Assembly (NCBI RefSeq): GCF_010119195.1
Contig: NZ_WRXL01000002.1
Coordinates: 434,001 to 498,000, forward strand
Length of the DNA stretch: 64,000 nt
Direction: 5' to 3'
DNA from: Haloarcula salina
GTDB lineage: Archaea > Halobacteriota > Halobacteria > Halobacteriales > Haloarculaceae
The notes under the pieces are model-generated. The model was not told the origin of the DNA, did not search any database, and was given only the letters and a program-made list of their open reading frames with translations. How positions within the stretch are numbered: the first letter of the stretch is position 1; each line of letters opens with the position of its first letter. This document shows positions 32,914-41,733 of this stretch, piece by piece. Position numbers and translations under genes: made by a program.

Positions 32914-33231
32914 TCACGCCTGTTCGTGATTTCCGCTTGCGCTGGGACCGTCATCAACGGCCGACTCGACTTCATCGGGTGCGTTTTCGGAGGTGTCGAT
33001 CTCGCCGGCTAAGTATCTCTCCCCACGCTCCGTGATTCGGTAGACACCGTTTCCGAGATCCTTCACAAGACCGTGTTCAGCCAGTTTGTTCAGTCGATTA
33101 GATACCTGTTGTCGACTCCGCACGATGAAATCTTGTTCTGATAGTTCTTTGGCGGTGGTTGTTTCCACACCTTCTAAATGCTCTAATATCCGGTCATCGA
33201 GAAGTACCATCCATTCTCCGCTATATCTCAT
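32914..33231 (-). CDS. PhiH1 repressor-like winged-helix protein (upstream paralogue)
   Basis: 105 residues. Core ILEHLEGVETTTAKELSEQD, then RQQVSNRLNKLAEHGLVKDL as recognition helix, and GVYRITERGERYLAGEID matching the PhiH1-type wing. The last 25 residues are acidic and flexible. First gene of a two-gene leftward operon; divergent from an RHH gene at 33351. Probably the lysogeny repressor, with its operators in the 120 bp upstream. Confidence 0.8.
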   Translation of the reverse strand: MRYSGEWMVLLDDRILEHLEGVETTTAKELSEQDFIVRSRQQVSNRLNKLAEHGLVKDLGNGVYRITERGERYLAGEIDTSENAPDEVESAVDDGPSASGNHEQA

Positions 33232-33350
33232 GTTGATAATTAACTAATCGAGGTGCTAATATTCCTGTGAATAGCAAACCTATAGTTACTTACCAAATTA
33301 GCCATCTTGCGTAAAATATATTTGCTAAGGGTTAATTGATTGCTAACGCA
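33232..33350. promoter_or_regulatory. Divergent immunity-type control region
   Basis: AT-rich 119 bp between the leftward repressor operon and the rightward RHH gene. It holds ATTAACTAA (33239-33247, shared with 20078-20086), an inverted GTTAATT/AATTAAC pair (33331-33337 and 33237-33243), a tandem TTGCTAA-rG repeat (33322-33330 and 33340-33348, start-to-start 18 bp), and a TATA-like AAAATATATTT (33313-33323) for the rightward gene. Looks like a lysis/lysogeny switch. Confidence 0.6.
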
Positions 33351-33563
33351 ATGGTGCGAAAGAGTCTATCCGTGTCCATCTCGCTACCACGCTGGATGGA
33401 TGATAAGATAGTTGAAGAGGCAGAAAAACACGGTGTCGCGTACTCTGAGTACGTTCGGGAAGTTCTCCGGGACCACCACAGGACTCCGTTTGACCGACCG
33501 AACGAGCCAGTGGTCTGTGTCGACGAGAACGGAGACGATTCTCGAAATGAGGGGGCCGCCTAA
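33351..33563 (+). CDS. RHH transcription regulator
   Basis: 70 residues. MVRKSLSVSISLPRWMDDK is a classical RHH strand and first helix, followed by YSEYVREVLRDHH as the second helix, then an acidic tail. Divergent from the PhiH1-like repressors across a repeat-rich control region, the classical place for an opposing regulator of excision or lysis. The first gene of the rightward run that ends with the integrase. Confidence 0.78.
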   Translation: MVRKSLSVSISLPRWMDDKIVEEAEKHGVAYSEYVREVLRDHHRTPFDRPNEPVVCVDENGDDSRNEGAA

Positions 33564-33566
33564 ACT

Positions 33567-33650
33567 ATGTCCAGTAGCGTGCTGGCCCCCGAATCAGACG
33601 AGGACGCCGGTCAGGAAAAGCGTGACGACGACGTGGAGGGCGGTCCATGA
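33567..33650 (+). CDS. 27-residue acidic peptide
   Basis: ATG four bases after the RHH stop; its own TGA overlaps the next ATG (ATGA). Sequence is charged (SDEDAGQEKRDDDVEGG). Supported only by position and overlap. Confidence 0.4.
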   Translation: MSSSVLAPESDEDAGQEKRDDDVEGGP

Positions 33651-33970
33651 ACGGGGACCGTGTCGACCCCGAAAACCTGCCCCAGAACCCGCGCTACACG
33701 CCGGCTCTCGTGCAGGTTCGTAAGCAGGGACCGGTCTACGTCGCTGACTACCAGACACTCCAGAGCGGCTGGGTGCGTGTCACGGAGTGGGAGGGCCACC
33801 GTGTGAAACTTCCGCCCCACAAGGTCGCGGCGATCCGCGAGGTGCGGACGGAAACCTACGGGAGCCGATCTGACCCGGAGGGCCTGAAGGTCCGCGTCGC
33901 GGACGACGAGCGCCGCGAGCAGGCGAGTGCCGACGAGTCGGCCGGTATGGCCGTGGTCGCGGATGACTAA
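33647..33970 (+). CDS. Hypothetical protein before the integrase
   Basis: 107 residues. Central part is beta-rich (TPALVQVRKQGPVYVADYQT; GWVRVTEWEGHRVKLPPHK), reminiscent of a small SH3- or MarP-like fold, with a flexible acidic C-terminus. Overlaps the integrase start by eight bases, so it may be an excisionase-like partner; there is no clear helix-turn-helix to prove it. Confidence 0.6.
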   Translation: MNGDRVDPENLPQNPRYTPALVQVRKQGPVYVADYQTLQSGWVRVTEWEGHRVKLPPHKVAAIREVRTETYGSRSDPEGLKVRVADDERREQASADESAGMAVVADD

Positions 33971-34973
33971 CGATCTGGAACCGCTCACACCCTTCGACGC
34001 GGTGGAGATGTACCTCAGCCACCGCGAGCCGGAACTGAGCGAGAAGTCCCTGCACAACCATCGGTACCGCCTCGACGTGTTCCTTGAGTTCTGCGAGGAG
34101 CGCGGGATCGAGAACCTGAACAACCTGACTGGGCGCGATCTCCACAGGTTCCGAACGTGGCGGAGTAAGCAGGACATCACGACGATGACTCTACGGACGA
34201 ATCTCGCCACGTTACGGGTGTTCTTGGAGTTCTGTGCGTCCATCGACGGTGTGGAGCAGGGGATTCGGGAGAAGGTCGTGCTGCCGGAGGTGGACAAGGA
34301 GGAACAGGCGAAAGACGTGAAGCTCGAAACCGGTCGGGCGGAGAAGATACTTGAGCACCTGAACCGCTTCGAGTACGCCAGTCGGGACCACGTCGTCATG
34401 GCGATTCTGTGGCACACGGGGATGCGTCTCGGAACGCTCCGGGCGCTCGATGTCGACGATGTCGACCTCGATACCCCGTGCCTTCGAGTTCGCCACCGAC
34501 CGGAGACCGGGACGCCGCTGAAGAACCGGACGGCAGCCGAGCGTGTCATCGCTCTCGGCGAGGGCTACGCCCGTATTCTCGGCGACTACATCGAGCACAA
34601 CCGGATTCCGTCCGAGGACTCTCACGGCCGCGAGCCGCTGATTTCCTCGAAACAGGGGCGACTCGCCGAGTCGTCTATCCGCATGACGGTCTACAAGTGG
34701 ACCCGCCCCTGCATGGTGGGCGAGTGTCCCCACGATGAGGACCCGAAGACCTGCGACTACATGTTGGTGAGACAGGCCAGCGAGTGCCCGAGTTCGCACT
34801 CGCCTCACGGGATTCGGCGCGGGGCACTCACCCGGATGCTTCGACAGGGGACGCCCGAGGAGGTTGTGGGCGACCGGAGTAACGTTTCGCGGGACGTGCT
34901 GGAACAGCACTACGACCGACGCACTGAGCGAGAGCGCATGGAGCTGCGGCGCGACCTACTGGAGGACATATGA
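33963..34973 (+). CDS. Tyrosine integrase (full length), provirus integration
   Basis: 336 residues from the ATG at 33963. The N-terminal SAM-like core-binding domain (EMYLSHREPELSEKSLHNHR, LTGRDLHRFRTWRS) spans about 1-110. Catalytic domain: Arg-155 (HTGMRLGTLRAL), H282-G-I-R285 (SPHGIRRGALTRML), and nucleophile Tyr-317 (LEQHYDRR). A Cys-rich insertion (GECPHDEDPKTCDYM and ASECPSSHSP) may bind zinc, as in other haloarchaeal integrases. Its stop is 80 bp from attR, and it reads toward it. This is the enzyme expected to use the tRNA-Ala site. Confidence 0.92.
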   Translation: MTNDLEPLTPFDAVEMYLSHREPELSEKSLHNHRYRLDVFLEFCEERGIENLNNLTGRDLHRFRTWRSKQDITTMTLRTNLATLRVFLEFCASIDGVEQGIREKVVLPEVDKEEQAKDVKLETGRAEKILEHLNRFEYASRDHVVMAILWHTGMRLGTLRALDVDDVDLDTPCLRVRHRPETGTPLKNRTAAERVIALGEGYARILGDYIEHNRIPSEDSHGREPLISSKQGRLAESSIRMTVYKWTRPCMVGECPHDEDPKTCDYMLVRQASECPSSHSPHGIRRGALTRMLRQGTPEEVVGDRSNVSRDVLEQHYDRRTERERMELRRDLLEDI

Positions 34974-35491
34974 CGCCACCAACGCACCCACCACGAGAGC
35001 GAGCGAACGAACCAACGAACCGACGGAGTGCCGGTCGGTCGAAATGCCCGTACCCCGGCGAGTCCATCCGTATTTTACCGCCATACGCGGGGAAACTAAA
35101 ACAACGCGAGAGCGTCGCTTTTTCTCTGTATCGACGGAATCGGGTTCTTCGGAACCTCCCCGTAGAAATAGAGTTCATCCGGAAAGCGGATGTACCCGCC
35201 GCAGTCATCTGTGGCGACGACCGGGAGAGTATCGTCGCGTTAGTCGATGTGAGAGACGATTCAGGGGCGGTCGACTCGGCACATAAGACCGCGCCGAGTC
35301 AAATCGGGCCGATCGGACGGGAGCGAGTGCGCCTCTCTGAGCACAGCCGGCACATTGTGGCTAAGCGGACCGGCACAGGGCACGATAGAGAAGAGCGGTG
35401 TGTGTCACGATTTCCGCCGGAGAGACGCTTTCGATGGAAAATATGATAGTTTACACACAGTAAAGCAATACTTTTTTGTGCAACAGTTGGC
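34974..35491. other. Intergenic region carrying attR
   Basis: 518 bp. The first 80 belong to the provirus end; the attR core is at 35054-35067. Beyond it the old chromosome resumes: a T5 run at about 35118-35122, then about 300 bp with a plausible but startless open frame that I do not call, and an AT-rich promoter area with a T6 run near 35472-35477 before the CARDB pilin-like gene. Confidence 0.6.
35054..35067 (+). repeat. attR core (14 bp)
   Basis: CCCGGCGAGTCCAT, identical to the end of tRNA-Ala at 17907-17920. It marks the right limit of the provirus. Confidence 0.9.
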
Positions 35492-38400
35492 ATGTATATG
35501 TATATGTCAGCGTGGGGTAAACAGGGGGAAACAGACCGTGGTGTGTCGCACGTCCTCGGAGTCGTGCTACTTGCCAGCGTGGTGGTGATCGGCGCGTTTC
35601 TGATCGTTCAGGTGGGTCAACAGACGCTTGGGGACGTGAACAACGAGGCGAACGTCGAGATCGCTGAAGAAGTGATGCTGTCCGTCGACAACAGCTTCCA
35701 GCGATCGGAGACGGACGAATCGGTCGTCGTTCCGAACCGGGTCCGGTCGGATGTCGGTGTACGGGCGAACGCGACGTACAATCTGACCCTGAACGGGTCG
35801 CCGTCGTGTTCTACCGGGAACCGCTCTCTCCACACGATCGAGTACCAGCGAGACGGCAAGCGAGTCGGCTACGAGGGGGGCGGCGTGTGGCGACAGACGG
35901 AGTCCGGAGCGACGATGTCCGCGCCGCCGGCGGTGACCTACGACAACGGGTCGCTGTCGCTCTCGTTCGCAAACATCTCCGGCCGACATATCGGCGGTGA
36001 GTCGGTGACGGTCCGATCGAACGCGACGAACAAGCGGTCCCACGAGGCCGCACTGAAGATGGCGATGTTCACGGACGCGACCTACGAGCAGGCGCGGAGC
36101 GGTGCAGTCACGTCGCCGTCGCAGTCGTGTGTCCCGTCCCACATCCAGAATGCGACCTTGACCGTAGGCAACAGTACGTACGCACGCGCGTGGGCAGACT
36201 GGGCGCGCGACACGTACGACGAGAAGTACGTCACCGTGACGCCGAAGGCCGTCGAACCCGGCGACACGGTTCGGATCCGATTCGCGCTCGGCGACGTCTC
36301 GGATTCCCGGTACGAAGTCGAGAATCTCTCCGTGACTCCCAACGACGCGGGCCCCGGCGCGAACGTCTCGGCGACCGTGACGAACGTCGGTGGCCTGCGC
36401 GACACGCAGAACGTGACGCTGGCTCACAATCGGTCAGGGTCGTCGTCGGTGAACCGATCCGTCACGCTCGGTGGCGGTGACACGGTCGATGTCAACGCAA
36501 CGTTGCCGGTGACCGTCAACGCTCCGCACAATTTCAGCGTCTCGACGAGCGCCGACGCGGAGAACGTAACGGTCGTCTACACGTCGCCGGGCGGGTCGCC
36601 GAACCTTGCGATCACCGACAACACGATGCCGGCGAGCGCGCGGCTGAATCAGGTCCCGTCGGCGTCGGTGACGGTGAACAACACCGGCGCGATGACGGCG
36701 ACCCAGCGAGTCGAATTCCTCGTCAACGGGTCGCTGAACGCGACGCGGTCCGTGACCGTCCACCCGAACGACAACCGGACACTCGACTTCGGGCCGTCGC
36801 TTCCGACGGGCGAGAACGGGACGTACAACCTCACCGTGGTGACGAACGACAGCAGTTACATCCAGCACAGCGACGACGGGCACTACTTCGTGGTCGGACG
36901 AGTGGGGGTATTCGAGATAACGTCCGTTGCGCCGCCGGGCGGCCTCCAGAGCGGCGACACGGCGACGGTCGACGCGACGATCGAGAACACCGGTGACATC
37001 CGGAAGGCGTCGCCGGTTGAGGTCCGCATCGAGAACGCTTCGACTGGAACCGTGATCGCGACCCAGACGACGACGCTGGACCTCGACGGCACGCAGAGCG
37101 GGGCCGAGTCCGGGACGGTCTCGGTCACGAGCGGTCCGATAACCGTCTCGTCGCCGACACACTACCGCTACGTCGTCGAGACGCCCGACCGGACGGAGTC
37201 GGGGTCGTTCGTCGTCGGCGCGTCACCGCCGCCGCTGTTCGAGATCACGGCGGCCGACGTGAAGAACCCGGTTCGGCCGGGCAATCAGACGACGACCACT
37301 TTCACCGTCAGGAACACCGGTGGGACAGAAGGCGAGCAGACGCTCCGCATCGAGCGCAACGGAACGACCGTGATCTCGGAGACCGAAGAGTTAGATCCGG
37401 GCGAGAGCGTCACGCTGAACCGGACGGTCACCGCGCCTGACGAGCCTGGGAAGTATCCACTGACGTTCTCGACGGCGAACCGGTCGCGGCGGCTGACGAT
37501 GAACGTCCAGCCGGAGTCGCTGATCGAGGGGAACGGCTCGACGATCACCATCGAGCAGTCGGTCAACGCGTCCGTCGCGCTCAAGGGCGCTGACCTCGAG
37601 GGGTTCTGGCAATCGCGTATCATTCACGCGCCCGTACAGATGTCGCTCTACGTCCGCGACGAGTCCGGGACGGAGACGATCGGCCTCTGGCGTGACTACG
37701 AAAACGGCGATGTCAACGGGCCCCACGCCGAACAGCGACTCGTCTCCAGCGACCACGAGAACCCGTACACGTACTCCGCCTCGTTCGAGCCCGGGACGGA
37801 GATCTCCGTCTTCGCACAATCCTACTACTGCTCGGGACACCGTGAGACCGACCCGACCATCTGGCTCGCGGGCTACGAGACCATGTACTGCGACGACTGG
37901 GGCGGCGAGCGAATCGAGGTCAGCCAGACCCAGAACAGCGAGAATCTGGTGATCCTCGGCGACGGCGAGGCGCTCCCGGCGTTCGAACAGGCTCAGTGGT
38001 ATCAGCGCGACATTCAGGACACGCTCGGGAGCCGCGTCGACGACACGGGGCACCTCCGCCTGGCCGACGGCGAGCGAGCGTTCCTGTACGAGCTCTCGAC
38101 ACCGAACGCCGACCCGGAGGACGCGAGTCGCGAGGGCGACCCCGACTACAACGACGCCGTAGTGCTGTTCACGGTCAACGCCATCGAGAGAGACGTTCGA
38201 ACGGGGCCGAAGTACCGGATCATCGACGTTGATGCGCCGGCACGCGTCGACGAGACCACCGACGCCGTGGTGACGGCCGAGGTCAAGAACGTCGGCGGCC
38301 AGGACGGGACGGCGACGGTCGAAACCACGTTCGACGGATCGGAAGCCGGAAGCGAATCGATCGAAATCGAGGCTAACGAGACCGAAGAGGTCACGTTCGA

Positions 38401-39265
38401 ACTCGACACCGACAGCAAGATCCCCGAAAACTCGTACGGGTACAACGTGACCGTGGCCGGATCCGACGAGCGATGGAGCGGGAACGTCTACGTCGGCGAA
38501 CTGGACGAACAGTTCATGCAGGTCGACTCGGTCCGGGTCCCCGGTGCGATCGACAGCGACGACACCGCGGCCGCGACCGTCAACGTCACCAACGTCGGCG
38601 ACGAGGCGGGGACCGACACGGTCGTCCTGAAGGCGAAAAACGACGACGATGGCAGCCCGTCGTTCACCACGGTCGACTCGGTGACGATGTCGACGATCCT
38701 TGCACCCGGCGACACGCGCCAGTTCACGCTCGACCTGCCGACCGACCGCGGGAACTACACCGTCCGCGCCGAGACGTCGAACTCCACCTCGCCCGGCCAG
38801 TCGTTCTTCGTCGGCCGCTCGGACGTCGCGGTGGCCGACACCCAGTCGATCAACATCGGCGCGCAGACCTACAACACCTCGGAGTTAATCGAGCGTCGCG
38901 GGGGCGCCAGTCGGATGACCGTCGAGGTCGTCAACAGGGGCACGATCGGCGACGAGCGAACCGTGAACCTCACGGTCAAGAACGAGAGTGACGGCGAGAC
39001 GGTGTTCGCGGCGTCGAAAAACGTCACCGCCGGAAGCGGCGACCTGACCGGGGTGTCCGAGTATCCGGCGTGGGCGGGCTACGACGTCGGCCTCGATCCG
39101 GGGTACTACACCTACGAGGTGACGGTGTACAACGAGACGACCGGCGAGCCGGTCGACGACGCGGCGTCCGGTGAATTGTTCCTCAAGGAACTCGACGAGA
39201 CGGGGGCATCCGGCGACAACGCTCCCATCTCGGTCGACTCGGACTCGGTGACGCTGGGCGAGTAA
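35492..39265 (+). CDS. Giant pilin-like surface protein with CARDB-type repeats
   Basis: 1257 residues; ATGs at 35492, 35498 and 35504 are possible. Class III-type leader TDRGVSHVLGVVLLASVVV and one helix at the N-terminus. The next 180 residues share YEGGGVWR with the pilin-like proteins of 10.7-17.7 kb. Then about seven Ig-like CARDB repeats (such as NVSATVTNVGGLRDTQNVTL, VDATIENTGDIRKASPVEV, VTAEVKNVGGQDGTATVET) separated by a larger segment at 690-900. Many N-x-S/T sequons suggest glycosylation. It probably extends far from the cell as an adhesin or stalk. No C-terminal anchor, so attachment is through the N-terminus. Confidence 0.85.
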   Translation: MYMYMSAWGKQGETDRGVSHVLGVVLLASVVVIGAFLIVQVGQQTLGDVNNEANVEIAEEVMLSVDNSFQRSETDESVVVPNRVRSDVGVRANATYNLTLNGSPSCSTGNRSLHTIEYQRDGKRVGYEGGGVWRQTESGATMSAPPAVTYDNGSLSLSFANISGRHIGGESVTVRSNATNKRSHEAALKMAMFTDATYEQARSGAVTSPSQSCVPSHIQNATLTVGNSTYARAWADWARDTYDEKYVTVTPKAVEPGDTVRIRFALGDVSDSRYEVENLSVTPNDAGPGANVSATVTNVGGLRDTQNVTLAHNRSGSSSVNRSVTLGGGDTVDVNATLPVTVNAPHNFSVSTSADAENVTVVYTSPGGSPNLAITDNTMPASARLNQVPSASVTVNNTGAMTATQRVEFLVNGSLNATRSVTVHPNDNRTLDFGPSLPTGENGTYNLTVVTNDSSYIQHSDDGHYFVVGRVGVFEITSVAPPGGLQSGDTATVDATIENTGDIRKASPVEVRIENASTGTVIATQTTTLDLDGTQSGAESGTVSVTSGPITVSSPTHYRYVVETPDRTESGSFVVGASPPPLFEITAADVKNPVRPGNQTTTTFTVRNTGGTEGEQTLRIERNGTTVISETEELDPGESVTLNRTVTAPDEPGKYPLTFSTANRSRRLTMNVQPESLIEGNGSTITIEQSVNASVALKGADLEGFWQSRIIHAPVQMSLYVRDESGTETIGLWRDYENGDVNGPHAEQRLVSSDHENPYTYSASFEPGTEISVFAQSYYCSGHRETDPTIWLAGYETMYCDDWGGERIEVSQTQNSENLVILGDGEALPAFEQAQWYQRDIQDTLGSRVDDTGHLRLADGERAFLYELSTPNADPEDASREGDPDYNDAVVLFTVNAIERDVRTGPKYRIIDVDAPARVDETTDAVVTAEVKNVGGQDGTATVETTFDGSEAGSESIEIEANETEEVTFELDTDSKIPENSYGYNVTVAGSDERWSGNVYVGELDEQFMQVDSVRVPGAIDSDDTAAATVNVTNVGDEAGTDTVVLKAKNDDDGSPSFTTVDSVTMSTILAPGDTRQFTLDLPTDRGNYTVRAETSNSTSPGQSFFVGRSDVAVADTQSINIGAQTYNTSELIERRGGASRMTVEVVNRGTIGDERTVNLTVKNESDGETVFAASKNVTAGSGDLTGVSEYPAWAGYDVGLDPGYYTYEVTVYNETTGEPVDDAASGELFLKELDETGASGDNAPISVDSDSVTLGE

Positions 39266-39432
39266 TCGCTCCACTCTCTTCTTCCCCGAGGGCGCTCCTT
39301 TCTTGGCTGAGACTCCCCTCTCTTCGAGGACGCGACACCGCTCGCGTGTCCGTCAGTGCACGAGCGGGTGAGAGACGGCGCTGTCGCTGGGCGGTCGAGC
39401 GCAAAGAAAGACTGATTCGATAGACCGGTGAC

Positions 39433-39780
39433 TTAGCCGAAGAGTTCGCCGAGGCCCTCGCCGCTGGCCTCGTCGTCCTCGTCATCGTCGTCGTCGCCGT
39501 CGTCGTCGGCTTCCGCTTCCTCGGCCTCGTCGGCCTCGTCGGCCTCGTCGTCGGCGTCGCCCTCGGCGGGCGCGGCCGCGCCACCGCTGGCGGGAACGGG
39601 AGCCGCGGCGGCCTGCTCGACGGCCTCCTCGATGTCGACGTCCTCGAGGGCGGCGACGAGGGCCTTGACGCGGGACTCCTCGACGTCGACGCCGGCGGCT
39701 TCGAGCACGTCGGTCAGGTTGTCTTCGTTGATCTCTTCGTCAGCTTCGTTCAGGATGAGTGCGGCGTATACGTATTCCAT
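39433..39780 (-). CDS. rpl12: 50S ribosomal protein L12 (P1-type)
   Basis: 115 residues with the archaeal P1 N-terminal dimer domain ([40 protein letters not shown]), an Ala-rich hinge, a very acidic stretch, and the conserved C-terminal end GLGELFG (stalk factor-binding tail in short form). Recruits translation GTPases. Last gene of the L11-L1-L10-L12 set, 18 bp after L10. Confidence 0.95.
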   Translation of the reverse strand: MEYVYAALILNEADEEINEDNLTDVLEAAGVDVEESRVKALVAALEDVDIEEAVEQAAAAPVPASGGAAAPAEGDADDEADEADEAEEAEADDDGDDDDDEDDEASGEGLGELFG

Positions 39781-39798
39781 TGGTATCTGTGTGAGTTG

Positions 39799-40845
39799 TT
39801 AGAACATCGCTCCGAGCGCGTCGCCGGCGTCTTCGTCGTCATCGTCGTCGTCGGCCTCGTCGTCGTCGGCCGCCGACTCGTCGGCGTCGTCCTCGGATGC
39901 GGTGTCGTCGTCTTGTTCGTCAGTCGATTCCTCTGTCGCGGCCGCGGTCTCGACGCCCTGGAGCTCCTCGGGGAGCGCCTCGTCGTCGTCGATTTCGGCG
40001 GCCAGTGCACGCAGCTGCGCGTCGGCTTTGCTCACGAGGTCGGGGACGACCTCGGGGTCTTCGATAGCGGCCTGGAGCGCGAGGCTCTTGGCGTCGCCAC
40101 GGGCCGACTGCAGCATCGTCTTGACGGTCGTCGCGGTCGGGTACTCGGCGTTGACCGAGAGGTTGAACGCCCGACCGGCGGCCGCCTTGATGTCGCGCTC
40201 GTACTCGTCGATGTCGAGTTCGAGCTCCTCGGGTTCGAACAGGACGCCGTCGGCGAAGACGGCGCGGAGGTCGAGCCCGACCTCCTTCGGTTCGATACCC
40301 AGTTCGCTGAGGACGTTCGAGAGGTCCTGTGAGACCTCCTCGCCAGCGTCCAGCACGACGGAGTCCGAGAGCACCTGAATGGACCCCTCCTGGATGCGTG
40401 CGTCCGCGCCGACGCTCTGGAGTTCACCGACGAACGGACCGGGGTCGACGCCCGTGTCGCCTTCCGGGATGACGATCTCGTTCGGGGCCACCTCGCCGGC
40501 GCTGATGGGGGCCGGCGTCTTGGAGGCCTCGAGCTCCTGGAACAGCGAGAACGGGTTGTCGTTCGTGCCGATGAGGCCGACCTGCCCGGTGACGAAGCCG
40601 TTGAGGTCTTCCAGACCGTCGTCGACTTCGTCGAGCGCGCGCTTCAGGAGCGTGTTCCGGGAGACGCGAAGCTCCGCGGTGCCGTGCAGGTCACGGCGCA
40701 TGTCCTGGAGCTGTCGCGAGGGGATGCCGGCGATGTTGACGACGCCGACGCTCTCGTAGGACTCGATCATCTCGACGATCGAGTCGACCTCTTCCTGTTT
40801 CCACTCGGGGATGGTCTCGGTCTTGCGTTCGGACTCGGCGCTCAT
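39799..40845 (-). CDS. rpl10: 50S ribosomal protein L10 (P0)
   Basis: 348 residues, the archaeal P0 length. N-terminal rRNA-binding domain ([40 protein letters not shown]), the extra archaeal/eukaryotic insertion, stalk helices for L12 dimers ([20 protein letters not shown]), then an acidic linker ending in DALGAMF. Anchors the stalk. One base separates it from L1. Confidence 0.96.
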   Translation of the reverse strand: MSAESERKTETIPEWKQEEVDSIVEMIESYESVGVVNIAGIPSRQLQDMRRDLHGTAELRVSRNTLLKRALDEVDDGLEDLNGFVTGQVGLIGTNDNPFSLFQELEASKTPAPISAGEVAPNEIVIPEGDTGVDPGPFVGELQSVGADARIQEGSIQVLSDSVVLDAGEEVSQDLSNVLSELGIEPKEVGLDLRAVFADGVLFEPEELELDIDEYERDIKAAAGRAFNLSVNAEYPTATTVKTMLQSARGDAKSLALQAAIEDPEVVPDLVSKADAQLRALAAEIDDDEALPEELQGVETAAATEESTDEQDDDTASEDDADESAADDDEADDDDDDEDAGDALGAMF

Positions 40846-40846
40846 A

Positions 40847-41485
40847 TCACGCCACCTCCATGGCCGGGCCCATCGTCGTCTTGACGTAGACGGTGTCGAT
40901 GTTCAGCGGGCCCTTCTCGAGGTCCGCGTGCAGCCGGCGGAGGATGACGTCGATGTTGTCCGCGATGTCCTCGGCGGACATGTCCTCTGCGCCGACCCGC
41001 GTGTGGAACGTTCGTCGTTCCCCGCTGCGGAGCTGCACGGTGTTTTTCATGCGTTCGATGACCTCGACGACGTCGTCGTCGGGGTCGAGCGGTTCCGGCA
41101 TCTTCCCGCGGGGACCGAGGACGGTCCCGAGGTACCGACCGATGTCCTGCATCATGTCCTTCTCCGCGATGAAGAAGTCAGTGGAGTCGGCCAGGTCCTT
41201 GGCGGCGTCGTCGTCGCCACCGAGTTCCTCGAGTTCGTCCTCGTCGAGTACGTCGTCTGCGACTTCCTCGGCACGAAGGGCGGTTTCGCCCTCGGCGAAG
41301 ACCACAATGGTGGTCTCCTGACCGGTGCCAGCAGGAAGCACGACGGACTCGTCGACACGGTTCGACGGGTCGTTAAGATCTAAGTCGCGCAGGTTCACTG
41401 CGAGGTCCACCGTTTCGCGGAAGTTCCGCTCGGGTGCGTCCTCGAGTGCGCGCGAGACTGCGTTCTCTATTTCCTGATCTGCCAT
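40847..41485 (-). CDS. rpl1: 50S ribosomal protein L1
   Basis: 212 residues. Characteristic [20 protein letters not shown] start and the central [16 protein letters not shown] motif for 23S rRNA binding. L1 forms the E-site stalk and in archaea often represses its own operon by binding the mRNA leader. The 248 bp upstream (41486-41733) hold no gene and would be the place for such a leader; I could not point to a definite L1-like stem. Confidence 0.96.
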   Translation of the reverse strand: MADQEIENAVSRALEDAPERNFRETVDLAVNLRDLDLNDPSNRVDESVVLPAGTGQETTIVVFAEGETALRAEEVADDVLDEDELEELGGDDDAAKDLADSTDFFIAEKDMMQDIGRYLGTVLGPRGKMPEPLDPDDDVVEVIERMKNTVQLRSGERRTFHTRVGAEDMSAEDIADNIDVILRRLHADLEKGPLNIDTVYVKTTMGPAMEVA

Positions 41486-41733
41486 TGTTCACCTCCGTAG
41501 TGCGCCGTATGGCTTCTACGGGTCAGTGAAACAGGCGGATGCCTGTCTCGTCCGGCACAACGCTAATGCGACACTTAAACCCGTCGAACCAGCCCCAGGG
41601 CGTCTCACGACCGTGTTTCCGCGTCTCAGGGGCAGTCACAAAACGATGAGATTCCGGCGGGCCACAGCCGTGACTCGCCGGTCGGGCCGCGAAAAACTCG
41701 CGCTGCTGACGGTCGCGTTCGAAGCGGCTCGGA

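Larger units (their letters stand above)
17907..35067 (+). mobile_element. Integrated provirus, SH1/SNJ1-like (candidate Halopanivirales), about 17.1 kb
   Basis: Bounded by a 14-bp direct repeat, one copy in the tRNA-Ala 3' end and one beside a full-length tyrosine integrase. Inside is a mostly rightward, overlapping gene set including a P-loop packaging-type ATPase followed by a small membrane protein and two candidate capsid proteins of 176 and 241 residues, sizes and order as in SH1 (ATPase, VP12, VP7, VP4). Membrane and spike-like proteins, repressors, a toxin-antitoxin pair and a second recombinase complete it. Genes look intact, so it may be inducible. No recognised replication gene. 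Boundaries seen directly; virus affiliation by order, size and motifs, not by search. Confidence 0.88.

Noticed and set aside
34970-35446. Frame running from the integrase stop across attR
   Set aside because: It crosses the attachment site, has no ribosome site, and its first part is low complexity; only its last part is worth a look and is listed as a finding.
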